NCBI GenBank assembly: GCA_033002965.1
Contig: JAURVB010003251.1
Location: 1-64,000 of the forward strand
Source: Piper betle
Lineage: Eukaryota > Streptophyta > Magnoliopsida > Piperales > Piperaceae
Reading direction: 5' to 3'
Length of the DNA stretch: 64,000 nucleotides
Each line of letters opens with the position of its first letter. Position 1 is the first letter of the stretch. Under the pieces are notes generated by a model. That model saw only the letters and a list, made by a program, of their open reading frames with translations. It was not told the DNA's origin and did no database searches. The position numbers and the translations under genes are program-made. This document shows, piece by piece, positions 13,109 to 26,059 of this stretch.

Positions 13109-13382
13109 GTTTACTTAATATATCAAGTTTCAATTACTTGTATGAGATGTGCTCTCTATGAGTGAAAGATTCATTTATACGGCTGAAAGTTGAGAGTTGG
13201 AAAGGTTATTAGCTTGTAACGCTATTATGATTTTCTTTTTTATCTTTTTTTAGGGTGGAAGAAATTATTAATAATGGAGGGATAGGGGTTGTGAAAGGTC
13301 TCTATCTAGGCTCATGCCCAAATATTAATTACGATTTTAGTTTTTCCTATATATGTATCAAACAAAAAATGATATTAAATAG

Positions 13383-13455
13383 TGCGGTGAGCGTGGATCG
13401 AACACTCTGACCTTCAAATCTTCAATCTAACATTCTTCCAATCGAGAAAGATGTT
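13383..13455 (-). pseudogene. Degraded tRNA-Phe (GAA)
   Basis: The reverse complement is 73 nt, the length of plant nuclear tRNA-Phe. It keeps ATTGAAGATTTGAAGGTC around the GAA anticodon and GTGTTCGATCCACGC (T-arm and box B) plus a CTCACCGCA 3' strand. The acceptor 5' strand and D-arm are ruined (TAACATCTTTCTCGATTGG where GCGGGGATAGCTCAGTTGG is expected), so the acceptor stem cannot pair. Many differences are C-to-T or G-to-A, the pattern of methylated-cytosine decay. Box A is lost, so pol III transcription is unlikely. Confidence 0.75.
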
Positions 13456-13459
13456 ATTT

Positions 13460-16400
13460 GTTTAAAATAAAATAATATAGATTTAAGCCTACATTTTTTT
13501 TGTGTTGAACTTTGAATTACATCTTGAAATATTGCAAAGTGCAAAACACACACTGGATTGGGAAAAGTCTGCCCAATCAATTATAATCTCTATGATAAGA
13601 GGCTCATTTATATACTTTAATGATTAAGGCTATATTCACAAGGCAAGTCAAGATTTGTTCGATTAAAGTTTTTTTGTTTTTGTTTTTTTTTTACACATTG
13701 GCTACTCTATTATTTTATTATATATAAATAAATATAACTAGTTACAATTAAACTTATTAATATATATATATATATATTATCTTAGCCGATGGCAGATAAT
13801 ATTTTTGTTTCAAATTTTAATCTACATCGTTCAATTATAAGGACGACTTAAATTTAATAAAAAAACAAAACACCACCCCCCCTCCCACCACCTTCTTTTT
13901 AATACGTAGTCAATAATAATATTTATCTATGATTTTAAATATATTTTAAGTATGCAAATGATATTATGTATATTATTATATTATATTACTGAGTAGAGTT
14001 CGAGTCAAGCTACGAGTCTATTTCGAGTCAAGTCAAATCGAAAGATACGAGTTCAAGTCAAATTTGAGCTTGAGCGTTTAAATGTCGAGTTTTGAGTCTA
14101 AGTCGAGCCAAACTGAACACCAAATGCTCACAGCTGACTTGCTCAATTAACAACCCTAACAACATATGAAAAAATCTTCTTATATATGTTGGTTGTTTTG
14201 CATTTCAAATTATGTGAATGTTTCTTGCAGTTGTGTTTCCATTTTCCAAGTGTTGAAACCTAGTGATCATCTATTATTGGCAGCTTATTTTTGTTGGGTT
14301 GGTCATTGATGTGTATAATGAAGCAAAGAAACTTCGGAAATGTCATCTCTAATTGTGACTTGTTTCAAATTAGGAGGTCTTTTGTATCAAATTTTCATGA
14401 ACCCATAACGCTTGCCCAATTCCACACAGCATTGAAATGTGAAGCGCAATCATGCATAATGAAAAATGATGCAAATACATATGTTTACTTATTTAATTAA
14501 CATAAAAATTTCCCCTAAATGCAGGTTAAAAATTTATGTGCCGCCTAAGCTGCAGCACTTCATAGGAAATAAAAATTTATAAGCCTAAGTTTTGAATTTT
14601 TGATCACGTAGGGATTAATAAACTTATTGAAAGATTAAACATTATTGAATGCTCATTTTACCTCATAAATGCGTAAATCATCCTAGACATTAGTATCTTA
14701 AGCTACCTAATTAATTAAATATTATCGATCTTCCATATAGTTTTTTCAAAAGGTCAATTATTCATTAATTGATTTAACAAACCCAAACTCAAATTTTATG
14801 AATAAAAAGTGATTAAAGGTTTTTATCAAAAAAAATGATTAAAAGTTTCATAGTTGTATGATTTTCCACACACCAATAATTTATCCTTATTGTTAGTGAA
14901 AAGGCGAAGGCATTAATATTGATATGTTTTTAAGTACTATTTTCTGATATATATCTGTTAAGGATATATATCTCTAGTCAATTTGTCAAGTCTGTATGTG
15001 ATCTAGTTCCTATGTCTTTCAATTAAGGACATGGATATTTATTAATCAACTTACAAAAAGTTTTTTTTTTCAGAGCAATTTACAAAAAAACACCGGTAGA
15101 AGAAGCAATTGAATTAGTAATTAAGAAATGAAAATTAATCTGGGGTTTTTCCAAGCAAGCCATGAGGAGACTGATTCCATTTAAGTCCAATATATAGATC
15201 ATCTTCTCCATAATCCTTGCCCAGCCATGCCCATCATCAATTATTTTTACAACACAATTGGTTCCACTTTCTAATCAATAGATCTTTGTTGCCACTCAAA
15301 GAAGCCAATTTGGCAACCATCACCACTTGAACAAGTGCCCATTGCTGTCATGTACATGATCTAAGCCAAGTTTGTCTTCTTCTTTTTCCAGGAGAGCCAA
15401 ATTCTAGTCGTGAACATCTTCTGGCATTGTAAGGAGGCATTGGGTTGCCACGCTTCAAAGAGAATCCTTCACTTTTCCCATCATGGTCTGCAAGATCTCA
15501 TTCACAAGCAATGGGGAGTCTCCAAGCTATAACCTATGCACTCTTCTCTATCCATATCAGTACTCTTCCCATTTATCAGAGAATCTCTTGGTCCTCGTAA
15601 TTTCCTAGGAAATCAACAGTAGAAGACATGGTAGAGCTAGCACAGTCTTCAAAGGCAATCCACTCCTGCTTCAAAGGCTCATGTGGCTCTCTTGCAACCT
15701 TCAATATAAAGCAGTACTAGAGAATTCTCTGTCACACAATGAAAATGTATGACGCAATCTCTAGCAATCTGGCCATATCTTGTTTAAACTTATTTTACAA
15801 GTTTGAAGGATATTTTATTCAACTAAAAACAATGTATGGGACTTGATGAGATCTTCCCTCAACCCTGGCCAGGCAAAAACTTAAGCAATAGGCTGCTTTT
15901 TTATTGAATCATGGAGATATGTTAGGTGGATTTTGATATTCTTTCAACTAATACCTGCAACATGCTGGTTGGGGATTGACAGAGCCCTATAGGGTATCTT
16001 GCAAATTTTAAGTTATTCCAATATGATGAAGCTAGGCTCTATTTGCTGAGAAATGCAGAAAAATTTTAACTGAGATTAGAGGATTGCCCAGAGTTTCTTA
16101 AGTGCCCAGGTGGAACTTTACAACATCAGTTAGGTATCAAAGCCACAATTATCAGCATTTTTTTTCAGACTGATCAGTGCATGTTAGATATAAATCATTG
16201 TGAAATGAACTCCTCTTGTTTGGTTTTGAGATGAAACCTTGGTTATGATGACTAATAGCATCATTGATCTCAATTGATGACAATATAAAATGCATTAGAT
16301 TCCTTTTATATATGCACATTTACTATGTCCTAGATACATGACCATTATCAATTGCTTTCCTGGCATCAAGATCAGCTTTTATCCAACTCCCTGTCACCAA

Positions 16401-19000
16401 TAAGATGAGCACCCATCATTGAAAACAGTAACCCAGTCCAACTTCACTCATTTGAAGAAATATAACCAGTTAATGTCATTCATTCACCCCTATAAACTAA
16501 TGGGTTGCTTGAAAAAAAAAACACATGCAAAAAGTGATCTGTCACTCATTGGCAAGAAGTGCCAAAAACAATGAATTTAGCTATTCATGTTCAAGGTCAA
16601 TATTATAAACTGTCTTTTGCCTTTGGATTGCCTTTGACACCATTTTAATAGGATTGGAGAGAGACCCACTTGTAGCTCCTTCCCCAAGACTTGACCATGT
16701 GATTATTTCTCAATTCACCATTGCCGAAGTTTGAAGAAACCAAAGCCAAAGGAGGGAGGTACATGATGAAAGACCATATCACCTAAGGAAGAAGAGTAGA
16801 AAAGTGATAAGAAGACAAGATTGAGAATGTTTTATTTTCCCAATTGAGGAGGTTGGGAGCTTGTAATATGAGGAAGGACATAGTTTTTATGGGTCTAAGG
16901 GAGTTTCATATTCATAGCCATATCTGCACAGAATATAATATCATGGCTTGCAAGATTCATCTTCAAAAAGCTTGATTTCTATATTTTTTCGCCCAGTTTT
17001 CTTGCATGAATTTAAGAAATCAAAGTCTCCACCAAGTTGAAAGGGAAATTAAAGCAGTTGTATTACTGGGCTTCCAGCTAGCATTATGCCACGTATGATA
17101 CAATTCTTAACACTCAAGTGGGGATATAGATACAATGTATTATATGTGCAAATTGAAGGCTAGGATTAGCAATTTGGTACCATATACCAATCTATTTCAA
17201 ACACTTCTAGTGTTTGTTTTACTTGCAAATTGTACCAATTCACAATCTTATTGATACTTTAAATATTATGTAACAACTTGCAAAAAACTTTTAGTAACAA
17301 CTTGTGTTTGTAATATTATGTATACTTTAAATTAATTATTATGGCCAGCTGGCATTGTGATGTGAAGCTATTTTTTCTACATTGTTTGACACAAGTTTCA
17401 AAAAACATGTTACATTGTCATTTTTTGTTATTTGGTAAGCAACACCAGTACCATTTGTAGGGCTCATATATCACATCATGTTGATCCACAGTGATGCTAC
17501 ATTTCATGTTATAAAAAAATTACGTATGTTAATTTGACTGATGTTGATGATGAAAAAAATGGAGAAAATTATATGAAGAATTGTTCTTGTTCACTTGCTT
17601 AATTGGGGATATAACTATGTGACTGATGGACCTTCTCATAGAAAAAAGAAATCATACAAATAGTCATTTTCTTTACATTTTTATAATTTATTTGGACACT
17701 CATTTTCAGTAAGATTGCTACATGCTGGAAGAGACACACAAAAGAAGCATACAAGCAGCAAGGTGCCCACAAAGGAGAGTGATTGGTTGGCCATATTTAT
17801 GGAGAGAAGAAGAAACCCATTCTTATTAGTATTTTTTAATATTGGTTAATTAAGGCCAAGAAAAAATAAGTAAATGCACTAGAATTCGAGGAAAATTATA
17901 GCATAATATTTTATCATGCTTCTATCTAATATGTTATTTGATTTTTTTGTCGGCATGAATTAGGAGAACATTACTAAGAATAAAAAATATATTTTATTTG
18001 TAGCTTGAGTTTTTATTAGTTAGTACTTAATATAATTAAAATGATTGTTGAACCAATAAATTTCTTACAGTTTTTTGTTTATAATAAGAAAAATGTAATG
18101 CCCTAATTGAAAATTGTGCAAATATACTTCGTAACATGCACTTGGATTACTAGATCTAAACATTTAGAATAAAAGTAATACTTGTTGAATTAATTTTTTT
18201 ACATTTATAATTTTTAATATGAATAAACTAGATTGAGCCTTTCTAAAAAAATATGGCTTTACTGGACTTTTACAAATTAAGGTTCTTGTTAAAACTACTT
18301 AAACAAATATTTAATTTCTCAAAAAGTTAACACTTAATTTCAAAATTCTAATAAGATCGTACATTATACATAAAAAATTTTAAGGGCCGAGTAGATTTCG
18401 GTCCAAAATGAAATAACCGATCAAATCAAATTGATTAAATTATTATTAAATTTTGATTCAATTCAATTTGGACCATAGATAAATTTTTATGTGAAAAATT
18501 TTGGTTCAGAACTGAATCAAGCAGTAACTGGTCAAAAAATTGAAAAAAAACATAACATTTATGTCTAATGTGGGGTTATTATTAATTTTTTTTTATTTTT
18601 TATTCACTTGAGATGTTTAATATAATATTTATGGATAGCATACTTTTAAATATGATTAGATTGGCTAAATTATGTTATAATTTTATTTATTATAAAAATA
18701 AAAATTAATTTTAATACAATTTTAATTATTTTAGCTTTGAATAAACCAAACTGAATCGAACTAAAATATTTCAATCGATTTTATGTTCAATTTAGATTGC
18801 TAATTCGGTTCGGATTAAATTTTTTTATTTTACTTCCAGATTAGTAAAAATTCGATTAAGCTCGTTCGAAACTGAACCGGCCGAATGCTCTCAGTTATAA
18901 ATTTTTATTTTAGAAATGAACGAACGTTGAAATCTAGAAAGGTGAGGAGAGAATTACCAGTGAAAAAAAGGATGGAGGTGATTGACAGACAATGGGTGTT
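13460..19000. other. Gene-poor region with decayed repeats
   Basis: No frame in this 5.5 kb has coding character. 13980-14150 carries repeated GAGTCAAG/CGAGTC words like those in the elements elsewhere in the window. 18380-18890 is an AT-rich repeat with many AACCGA/TTCGGT words ending in ACTGAACCGGCCGAA, typical of non-autonomous DNA elements. 15100-17800 is less AT-rich and could be a decayed gene or a non-coding transcript, but I could not find a protein match in any frame. Confidence 0.45.
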
Positions 19001-19196
19001 GGGGTGTAAGAAAAAGACAAGTAGGAGAGGAGAAGTTGGTCAGGGGAGAAGAACCTATTATTATTACCTAAGCATGCACAGCTCCTGTTGTTTTTAACAC
19101 CCCATTGCATGGGAACTAACCCTGTCCCTCCTCTCACTTGGTTTATGTGCATTGAACATTGAACATCTTCTCCCCTTTGTTCTCTCTTCTTCCTTC

Positions 19197-19204
19197 TTTT
19201 ATAC
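19197..19204 (+). promoter_or_regulatory. Possible TATA box of the ARGOS-like gene
   Basis: TTTTATAC lies just before a C-rich stretch that looks like a leader. The sequence from about 19230 to 19334 ends in GACTTGGAG followed by GTAAGC, a good splice donor, so the transcript probably has a non-coding first exon here and a long leader intron before the coding exon at 20866. Confidence 0.35.
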
Positions 19205-20865
19205 CCCCACGCCACTCCTCCCAGCTCTCAGCACATCAACAACCACCTCACCTCCCACGCACCTTCGCCTTTTACTTGTTCTATTTGTCGACGTCTCTCT
19301 TTTGCGCCTCGTGCACTTCACTATGACTTGGAGGTAAGCACTAAGCTATATTATAACTTTGTTCTTGTAATTTCGCGGATCTTTTAATTAAGGTGCTGGT
19401 TTGAAGAGAAAATATTCTTTGTAAGTTCTCATAGGATGATGGGTGTTTTTTCATGTCTGACTTGTGGATCTTACTTATGTGGGATTGTTAGAAACTGGGT
19501 TTGTGTTGGATGGTTGGTTGGTGCTAGAATTTTTTTTTGCCCTTTTAATTAATGTGGAAAATATATGGCTTCTGATCTTGGTGTCGGCTGTTTTTGGTTG
19601 GTATCGGAATTAAGGTTGGGAATCTGGGGTGGTGGAATTCAAGTTGATGGGGGGATGTTTTCGCTTGTAATTACTTTGCCGTTTAGGATGGTTGTTTGGA
19701 ATTTATTTTTTAAGATTTCTTGCTGGATCTTGTACAAGGTTTGTTTGATGTTTTGCTTCTTCTATATATGCTTCACTTTTGTAACAAAGGGGTTATTTTT
19801 TCATCCTTTTTTTTCTTTGTTGGGATCTGTTTTCTTTTCTTGTGGGAAAGGGCAATGCTTTAGAGAGACAATTTTCTGGGAACTGGTTTTGGTTGTCATG
19901 TCCGTTATTTAGTGATCAAGTGCAGCAAGATTCCGGTGGATAAGCAAGTGAAATGAGCTTGTTCCTGTGTAGAGATTTCAGACCAATACAATTTGTATTT
20001 TTGTAGCTCTAAGTGAACCTTACAGCTGATTTGCTTTCCCCCATTTTGTTACTGTACATTCTGATCGATATTATAGGTAGGGAAGTAAGTGATATTTTTG
20101 TGTTTGTTTGGAGTTGAGTCTGGAGATTTCAAAAGAATCCTAAGCAAACGTATATATATTTTGCTCTTGCATTGCCGCTCTGGAAATACTGTTGCAGTTT
20201 GTTTATTAGACTATGCTTAGAGTTTTGTTTACTTCTTTAACTCCAATCTTTGAGTATTCATCTATCCACAAAAGCAGTAAGGAGGAAAAAACTGCGTTAT
20301 CTGTCAAAACTGTGAGACAGAAATCATTATAGAGATGTGCAAGTAGATTTAGCTGCTTGGTAGTTGTTAATTTTTTTACCTGTATGAATATATTTGTGCT
20401 TTTCATTTGATTGGTGAATTGGGTTTCTTGACAGGTTACGTTGGAATTGTTCACCAGTTGTATGCTATAAGAGCTCTTTTGTGTCATTGCTGCCTTTGAA
20501 GGTTTAGCACACTTGACCAGAAGGAGCCGTTTGTTCTGATTAGGTTGGGAGCTAGTGCCGACTCCGGGAAAATGAAATTCTCATCTACAATTCATGAGGC
20601 TTTGTTTTTTGAGAATAAAGACTGAGCATCTGATTAAAGCAAAGTGGCATTAGAAAGGGATATTGAGTTAGATTTGATTGGGTTTCTTGAAGATTGTGAT
20701 CTTCCACACTTCCTCATCACAACTTATAATTGTGTTTCTGGTTAAAGGAGATTACAAGAGATAGTTACTAAAGATTACCTTGCTGCCATGGTAAAATCTA
20801 GATCAATATAATTGCAGCGAGATTTTGAAAAATTTCTCCTGTTGGAATTCTGGGTAGTTTCTTAA

Positions 20866-21243
20866 ATGAGTTTTGATTTGCCAGAACGCATTGATCAGAA
20901 AATTACACAGGGTGTGACCAGCCTGGGATCTCGTTGGTGGGGTGTAATGGATGGGAGAGCTAGGACAAATATGGAGGGAAAGGCAAAAGCTTATAAGAGT
21001 AGAGCTAGATCTGTTTCTCAGGGGAACAAGCTAATACCTTTCTCTTTTAGCTATTTCAGTATAGAGTCATTGCTTGTGTTACTATGCCTAACAGCCTCAC
21101 TACTCATTCTCCCTGTTGTTCTACCTCCATTGCCACCACCACCTTTCATGTTGTTGTTGCTTCCTATAGGCATTCTTGTGGTGCTCTTAATATTGGCTTT
21201 CATGCCCTCAGATGTAAGAGACATTGCTACTTCATATGTTTAA
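20866..21243 (+). CDS. ARGOS / ORGAN SIZE RELATED family protein, 125 aa
   Basis: The protein has the OSR core: YFSIESLLVLLCL (residues 63-75), a first hydrophobic helix, the hallmark LPPLPPPP (86-93), a second hydrophobic helix FMLLLLPIGILVVLLILAF (94-112), and MPSD (113-116). ARGOS and its relatives (ARL, OSR1) are small ER-associated membrane proteins. They promote organ growth through cell number or size and dampen ethylene signalling; they respond to auxin, brassinosteroid or ethylene. The first 60 residues are hydrophilic and poorly conserved, as usual. The frame is intact in one exon. The start is the first ATG after in-frame stops; an upstream leader with an intron (donor at 19335) is likely. 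The family call is firm; which ARGOS member is not resolved. Confidence 0.9.
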   Translation: MSFDLPERIDQKITQGVTSLGSRWWGVMDGRARTNMEGKAKAYKSRARSVSQGNKLIPFSFSYFSIESLLVLLCLTASLLILPVVLPPLPPPPFMLLLLPIGILVVLLILAFMPSDVRDIATSYV

Positions 21244-23154
21244 GATAGCTTGAATTTGGTGAAAAAACAGTATTATTATTCCATTGTTTCATCTTCTATC
21301 AGTGCAAGAAATTTTGAGCATCCGTTGCAATATTCATCTCCAATGCTTCGAATCTTTGGATATGGGAAATCGAGTTCTTTTGTTGTTGGATACACACCTC
21401 ATATGTCTAATCTTTATATAGCAATATTTAAATTATCTATTAAAACTTGTCATTTGTAATCACATAGATCTTATATTCTACCGGGTAGAAGAAGAAGATG
21501 GTTATTATTTGAAGTGTCTATTTCGGCGCATTCCATAAGTAAAAGCAGCTTAAATTTCTTATTTCTTGATGCCATTACAAGGAATTCACAATGACTGTTG
21601 GCTTCTGTGACAGGGTTATGTCTCTTGCATAATATCCTGTGCATTTGAGAAAAAGATAGTTTAATACTTTTATATCTTCTTGTCATAATAAAATGTGCCG
21701 ATTGGGTTAAGGAGATCTCTGTAACTTTGTTCTGATCGGAGGAAACAATATCGATCAAAGTAATTTTTATGTTTTAATTTTCTTGAGCTACATTAACTGA
21801 GTTCAATCTTCATTATAAATTATGTCCTCCATGCAAAAAAATAAAATTCAATTATGCCCACCAACGACACCCATATTAAAACACTATTTTATTATTGTTG
21901 TTGGTATAGTTTTCCAGAGACATGCAATTAGTTTGGGTAAGTGTTAGTCTCGTGCCTATCTTCAGAAGACACATTTCATCAGGTGTGTAGAAGTGAAGGA
22001 CATGGCCAAAAAACTTAGTAATTAAAGCTTATTTTTTCAATACAAAATAATTTATTTTTGTATTTTTTAATCTTTTTTAAAAATAACTCGTATCCTTCCT
22101 GCATGCATTAAGCTATTAATTTATTTCATATTCCATATAGATTATTATTCATCTGCCACGCATCAGCTCTATGGGGCAATATATATACATTATAAGTATC
22201 AATAGCACACTTTATGTCTGTTCCAAAAAAAGGGCAAGGATTTTACTGGTTGGCGTTGAAAGATGATAAAAGAAAGTCTCATATTGGAGCGAGGCATCAT
22301 ATCTCGTAAAGATCACAACCGTAGCATTCCACTGCACAATGTTCCCTTCCTAATTTATCATCTTGACCCACCTTCACTTTGTACAGAATCTAAACCCATT
22401 AAAAAACCCCACCTTTCTGCTACTTCTCAACAAAAATCTCTTTTTTCTGTGGGCTTCTACCTTTTTTTCACATGACAAAATAGCCGACAATTACCTTGCC
22501 CAGGTCTCAATCATTGTCGTTGAAAAGTAATATGCGGTATAGGACACAGGAGGCCTACCACCACCTCTTTTATTCTTGCCACTTGTCTTGTTCTCTTGTC
22601 ATCAGAATAAGGCACTGGTGCTCCCCTGCTTGGATTCATGAAACCCAGAACAATGAACCAACGCAAGCTAATTGTATTTCTAAATCAAAATGGCAGCATG
22701 GACTACCGAGCATATCATGAACAATGTACGAGCAGCGTGCTATATTTTCCCCAGGCTTTTCATGTCAATGTTCGACACACATTGAGAAGTCCAAGGGTCA
22801 AGACCCAAAACTAAAGATGATGAATCACAGATGCTCATTTAAATTCACCTTTTTTTTACAGATATTATTCGTACAGCTGCTTCTAAAGAGCAGGTTTTTT
22901 AAGTTGGTGAGCATCTCATTTTACATCATCTTGAAAGCGAAGCTTCAAGCCTGCGGCCCACAAGATGTTTTACTCCAAACCAAAGTGCATATATTACCTC
23001 TGGGACAGATGCATTCCTCAATCGGAGGTGTATCAACTCTTTATGCTATAATAAGTTCACCTAATTTATGACCAACTTGACGTAACTACTCAATCCGATG
23101 TGTGAGGTTGCTGGTTCCATGATTGGGACCCTTGATAGCTCCTTGCTCCTTAAT
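21244..23154. other. Spacer between convergent ARGOS-like and SKIP35 genes
   Basis: Contains the 3' UTRs of both flanking genes, which face each other. Several short frames exist at 22263-23071 but none resembles a protein family. No repeat with clear ends was found. Confidence 0.45.
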
Positions 23155-26059
23155 TCATCCAGTGACTGCATTTGGAGAATTCACAATAAAGGTTGGAAGG
23201 TGTCGCTCCAAAACAGTAAGAAGTTCTCTCCCATTTCTCGTTTCATCAGTCGTGTCACACCCAAGCCTTCTTGCTGCCACTACAAGTTGCCCTCTAAGAT
23301 GCTGAGATAGCAATGTTCCACCTGACTGGACACATTCTCTATACAACGGCAAATAAGCAATAGCAGTTACTAAAAGTGTTGGAAGGTCTTGAAGGCAAAT
23401 AGGCGACAGCCCCCGCTTCAAAACTCTCATTACATTAACATAATGGTCTTCCCCATCCTTCAGGCCATTCAGAAAAGCAGCCTCCGACCAGTGTTTGATG
23501 AGGAAAGCTCTAAGCTCACTTGCCACGCCTTCATCCTCGGTTGTGGCAATGCTATCAGCAACAGCATAAGTGGCAGCAGCATCACCAAGAAAGTCGGACT
23601 GCAAGAGAAAATTAACACCCTCGAGAGAACCCCCACTCCGCTCTCCAGCAGCTTTTAGTATCTCAATGCTGAGTGCAGCAAGAACATGCTGAGGAACATG
23701 TGGAAGAAGGTAAGCTGCCACTTCCACTTGGTTGCTGGATGTTGCAGCGGTAAGGGCAAGACACAGCTCCATTTCCCTACACCCCTTTTGAACATACCAC
23801 TGGACCACCTGCATGCAGCCCCTTTCTGCAGCCCTCATAAGTGGCCCTAGAAAGGCTGTGGCATTACCTTCTTCAACCAAACAATCCATGGTACTTATCT
23901 TGCAATAATGTGAAGCAAAGCCTAAGGCAAGATCCACATCTACGTCCAAACTGTTTCTCTGTGCAATCTGGAAAGGAAACACTCAAAGGGTAGCACATAA
24001 AAAAAGGTCCCAAGTAATGGATTCGAGAAGACAGTTTTCTAAATTTTAATTCTAGTGCAAAATTCTAATGATTAAATGACTATAAAACACAAACACACAG
24101 GACAACTTCACTCTCAAATCCAAGATGTGATGCTCACAAATTAACCTTAAACCCCAAACCCCGAACCCCAAACCAAATGCCTTCAAGCACTACAAGCATA
24201 TTAACTACAAATTCAACGTATACCACGCCAAATATAATAAAACCACTATCAAAATAAGCTTCACGTACTTGGAAGATAAGAAAATCCATGCCAGCCGCCT
24301 GATGCATGATAAGGTACATCAACAAAAAGTACTAAAAAAGGGAAGAAGGTGCAAGAATTTGTAAAGTAATATTAACTTTATATGGCTATTGGAAAAGAGA
24401 ATGACACCACCAAATAAATAATAACAAAGGCTATACTCAACAGAGAGAACAACAGCTTTCACAAAATAAAAGGTACACATAAAAAGTACAGTAGAATTAC
24501 TGACAGTAAACACTGAAAGTATTTGTATGGTTACCTGCAGTAAAATTCTTACGAGTTCGGTGCTACCAAAACGAGATGCTTCAAGAAAACACTGGTTAAC
24601 ATTATCTGCACCTCCTTCTACTAGTATCCCAAGCAAACCCTGAATTGCAGTTGCAGAAATTCCAGATGCCCAGCCCGGATCAAATGAGCTTGAGAAGAGT
24701 GTAAGAGGAAAACAGGCAGCATCAAATGCCTCTGTAAAATCCTTTCCTGTAAGCTGACTTCCTGCAAGATCAAGAAATGACTTGAAAGCAGATAATTGGA
24801 GTTGAATCTCAAAAGCAGAGCTTTGACCAACACTGTCCTCATTCCCATGACTGCGGGAGTGAAATCCAATGCACTTTAGAGCCCAGTCAGTGAATTTCTG
24901 AACTTTGGCACCAGTTTCTGCTTTTAAAACATCATCTCCATGGCACTCTTGAAGGCGTTCATGAAGTCTATTGAAGAGATAACCAAAAAGAAAGTAAATA
25001 AGATTTGAGCCCCAGCAGTTAATATGCAAGAAAAAGAAAACAAAAAAATCATTTATATGTCACCAATCCCCTTCTTCAACAAAAAATATGCACCATATTT
25101 CAGATGATCTAGTGATCATTGACATAAGGATTTTACACAAGGTATGAAACAAGAGATAATGCAATACTCTTTACTAAAGAGGGTGCATCAATCTGTGGGT
25201 AAATGAGAACATCACCATCATAGTTTGTCCACCTGATAGAGGCAATGGTTTATTTTTTATTTTCCCAGAATGTGTGACAGATGCAATTCACTTGCAGCAG
25301 CAATCAAAGCCACAACGATTGTTTTATCAAGTTCACATCTCTCTCCAGGCGCTAGCACTATCCTTTCTTTCCTTTTTATGACAACAAAACATAACAATGC
25401 AACTACTGGAAAGTTCAGACAAACATCTCAGCCAATAACAAACCTTTGAGCCATCACCGTCACAGTATCAGCTAAACTCATAGTTCGACACTGACATGCA
25501 GATACACATGAAGCAAGAAAGGAAGTCCTAAGAGCTGCCCTTGTAAAATCATTCGCACCATTCACAACTATCTTCTTGATCAACCCATTTATCCCAAACA
25601 ACTCTTTTTCGTTACACAAGAACCATATCGAGTCTAAGGCAATGCATAATGCATTGTTGAGGGTCTGAAGGTCCGCATGCACAACTAAACTCTCAGCACG
25701 CTCCAAGTCACGAGAACTAACAGCAGCTTGAAATGCACGACCCAACTCCACACGGTTCTGCCTGTTTGTCTTTTTCCCTTGCCCATGCTTGTCCTTTTTA
25801 CGATGGTCAAGTTCAGCTACCATAATTCCAGTCTTGTGCTTCTTATTACTGCAATCACAAGTACCAGACACTGTTGAACTTTTAGTTAGCAAGGGCGATT
25901 CCCGCGAAAAAACCACATTGCTAGCTTCCCCTTCTCATTATCAAAATCTCGCTCGCAATCCTTACTCAACTCAATCACACTGTCTTCCATATCCATCGCC
26001 GAACAAAACTCGTCCACGGCATGACTATCACTCACATACAAAATCTCGTCTTCCATCAT
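23155..26059 (-). CDS. SKIP35: SKIP35, SKP1-interacting ankyrin-repeat protein (one frame break)
   Basis: Three coding exons with GT-AG borders: 25444-26059, 24535-24967 and 23155-23967. The last two are clean and in phase. Recognisable stretches include RVELGRAFQAAVSS, DFTRAALRTSFLASCVSACQ, SLADTVTVMAQRLHERLQEC, SAFKSFLDLAGSQLTGKDF, ADNVNQCFLEASRFGSTELV and MRAAERGCMQVVQWYVQKGC, all typical of SKIP35. The protein binds SKP1/ASK and is a presumed partner of SCF ubiquitin ligases; it is soluble. Exon 1 has one apparent missing base near the CCCC run at 25928-25931 (G4 on the coding strand). MMEDEILYVSDSHAVDEF is in one frame, and NVVFSRESPLLTK onward in the next. Adding one base gives about 620 aa, close to the known size. 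The start is the first of two ATGs (26059). A leader intron ending upstream of the ATG is possible. Confidence 0.9.
24147..24174. repeat. Short CCCCAAA-like repeats in a SKIP35 intron
   Basis: Four tandem variants of a 7-8 bp unit (AAACCCC / GAACCCC / AAACC) on the plus strand resemble degenerate plant telomere repeats (CCCTAAA). Too short to mean more than simple sequence. Confidence 0.35.

Noticed and set aside
15100..17800. A possible hidden gene in the less AT-rich stretch
   Set aside because: No open frame or motif on either strand that I could tie to a family; stops are dense in all frames.
24147..24174. Interstitial telomere array
   Set aside because: Only about four imperfect units, inside an intron; simple sequence is enough.
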